A stretch of 12,759 bases of DNA. It comes from DASPXY01 sp038227745. Its GTDB lineage: Bacteria > Planctomycetota > Planctomycetia > Gemmatales > Gemmataceae. The translations under genes were made by a program, and so were the position numbers. Shown here piece by piece: positions 12,702 to 12,759 of this stretch. The notes beneath the pieces are model-generated. The model was not told where the DNA came from. It saw only the letters and a program-made list of their open reading frames with translations, and ran no database searches. The DNA lies in assembly GCA_038227745.1 (NCBI GenBank), contig JBBRPS010000241.1:1-12759 (forward strand). Reading direction: 5' to 3'. The first letter of the stretch is position 1. The number at the start of each line of letters is the position of its first letter.

Positions 12702-12710
12702 ATTCTACCA
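12702..12710 (-). promoter_or_regulatory. Possible extended -10 promoter for the glycosyltransferase gene
   Basis: On the - strand TGGTAGAAT (12710-12702) fits an extended -10 element (TGn plus TAGAAT, five of six matches). No good -35 box stands 16-18 bases upstream. The leader would be roughly 50 bases and contains the AAGGAGG site. The remaining bases of 12648-12759 hold no gene that I can support. Confidence 0.28.
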
Positions 12711-12759
12711 GTAAGCCCGACTTGGAGGGAATGGGAATTTGGGCTTTCTGACTGCGGGC

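Overview
The window is GC-rich, ordinary bacterial chromosome. It most likely comes from a planctomycete of the Gemmata type. That is an inference from the very high GC, the dense low-copy palindromes at gene junctions, the tandem Uma2 genes and the tandem array of small charged lipoproteins; there is no rRNA or marker gene to prove it. I see no tRNA, rRNA, CRISPR array, transposase, integrase or phage gene.

Layout. One gene is on the + strand at the left edge, a luciferase-like flavin oxidoreductase (8-1060). Everything else is on the - strand, so transcription runs from right to left. From the right the order is: an ArnT-like membrane glycosyltransferase (11022-12647), xseA and xseB (both subunits of exonuclease VII), ispA (farnesyl diphosphate synthase type), dxs (first enzyme of the MEP isoprenoid pathway), an unrecognised 156-residue protein, two tandem Uma2-family proteins, hisB (histidine biosynthesis), and four small exported proteins (1087-3180), three with a lipobox, which look like diverged copies of one ancestor. 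The left-edge gene and the last lipoprotein gene converge with 26 bases between them.

How the genes fit together. xseA-xseB-ispA-dxs is a widely conserved bacterial gene order. dxs and ispA together supply isoprenoid precursors and a C15 prenyl diphosphate, the starter for the polyprenyl carriers that ArnT-like glycosyltransferases use as sugar donors, so the upstream glycosyltransferase may be loosely linked by pathway. Spacings of 40 to 110 bases between these genes allow, but do not prove, one transcript.

The most unusual content lies between the genes. (1) A direct tandem duplication of about 0.79 kb created the two Uma2 genes and left behind a dead 5' fragment of hisB between them. (2) The two Uma2 genes are nearly identical at their ends but strongly diverged in the middle. 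(3) Five unrelated palindromic elements occupy five gene junctions; two of them contain or touch the stop codon of the neighbouring gene (xseB, xseA). (4) A 35-base motif that looks like a promoter occurs three times, twice in front of intact genes. (5) The four-gene lipoprotein array appears to be a lineage-specific paralogous family. No clearly new multi-gene system is evident; these points are the ones to follow up.
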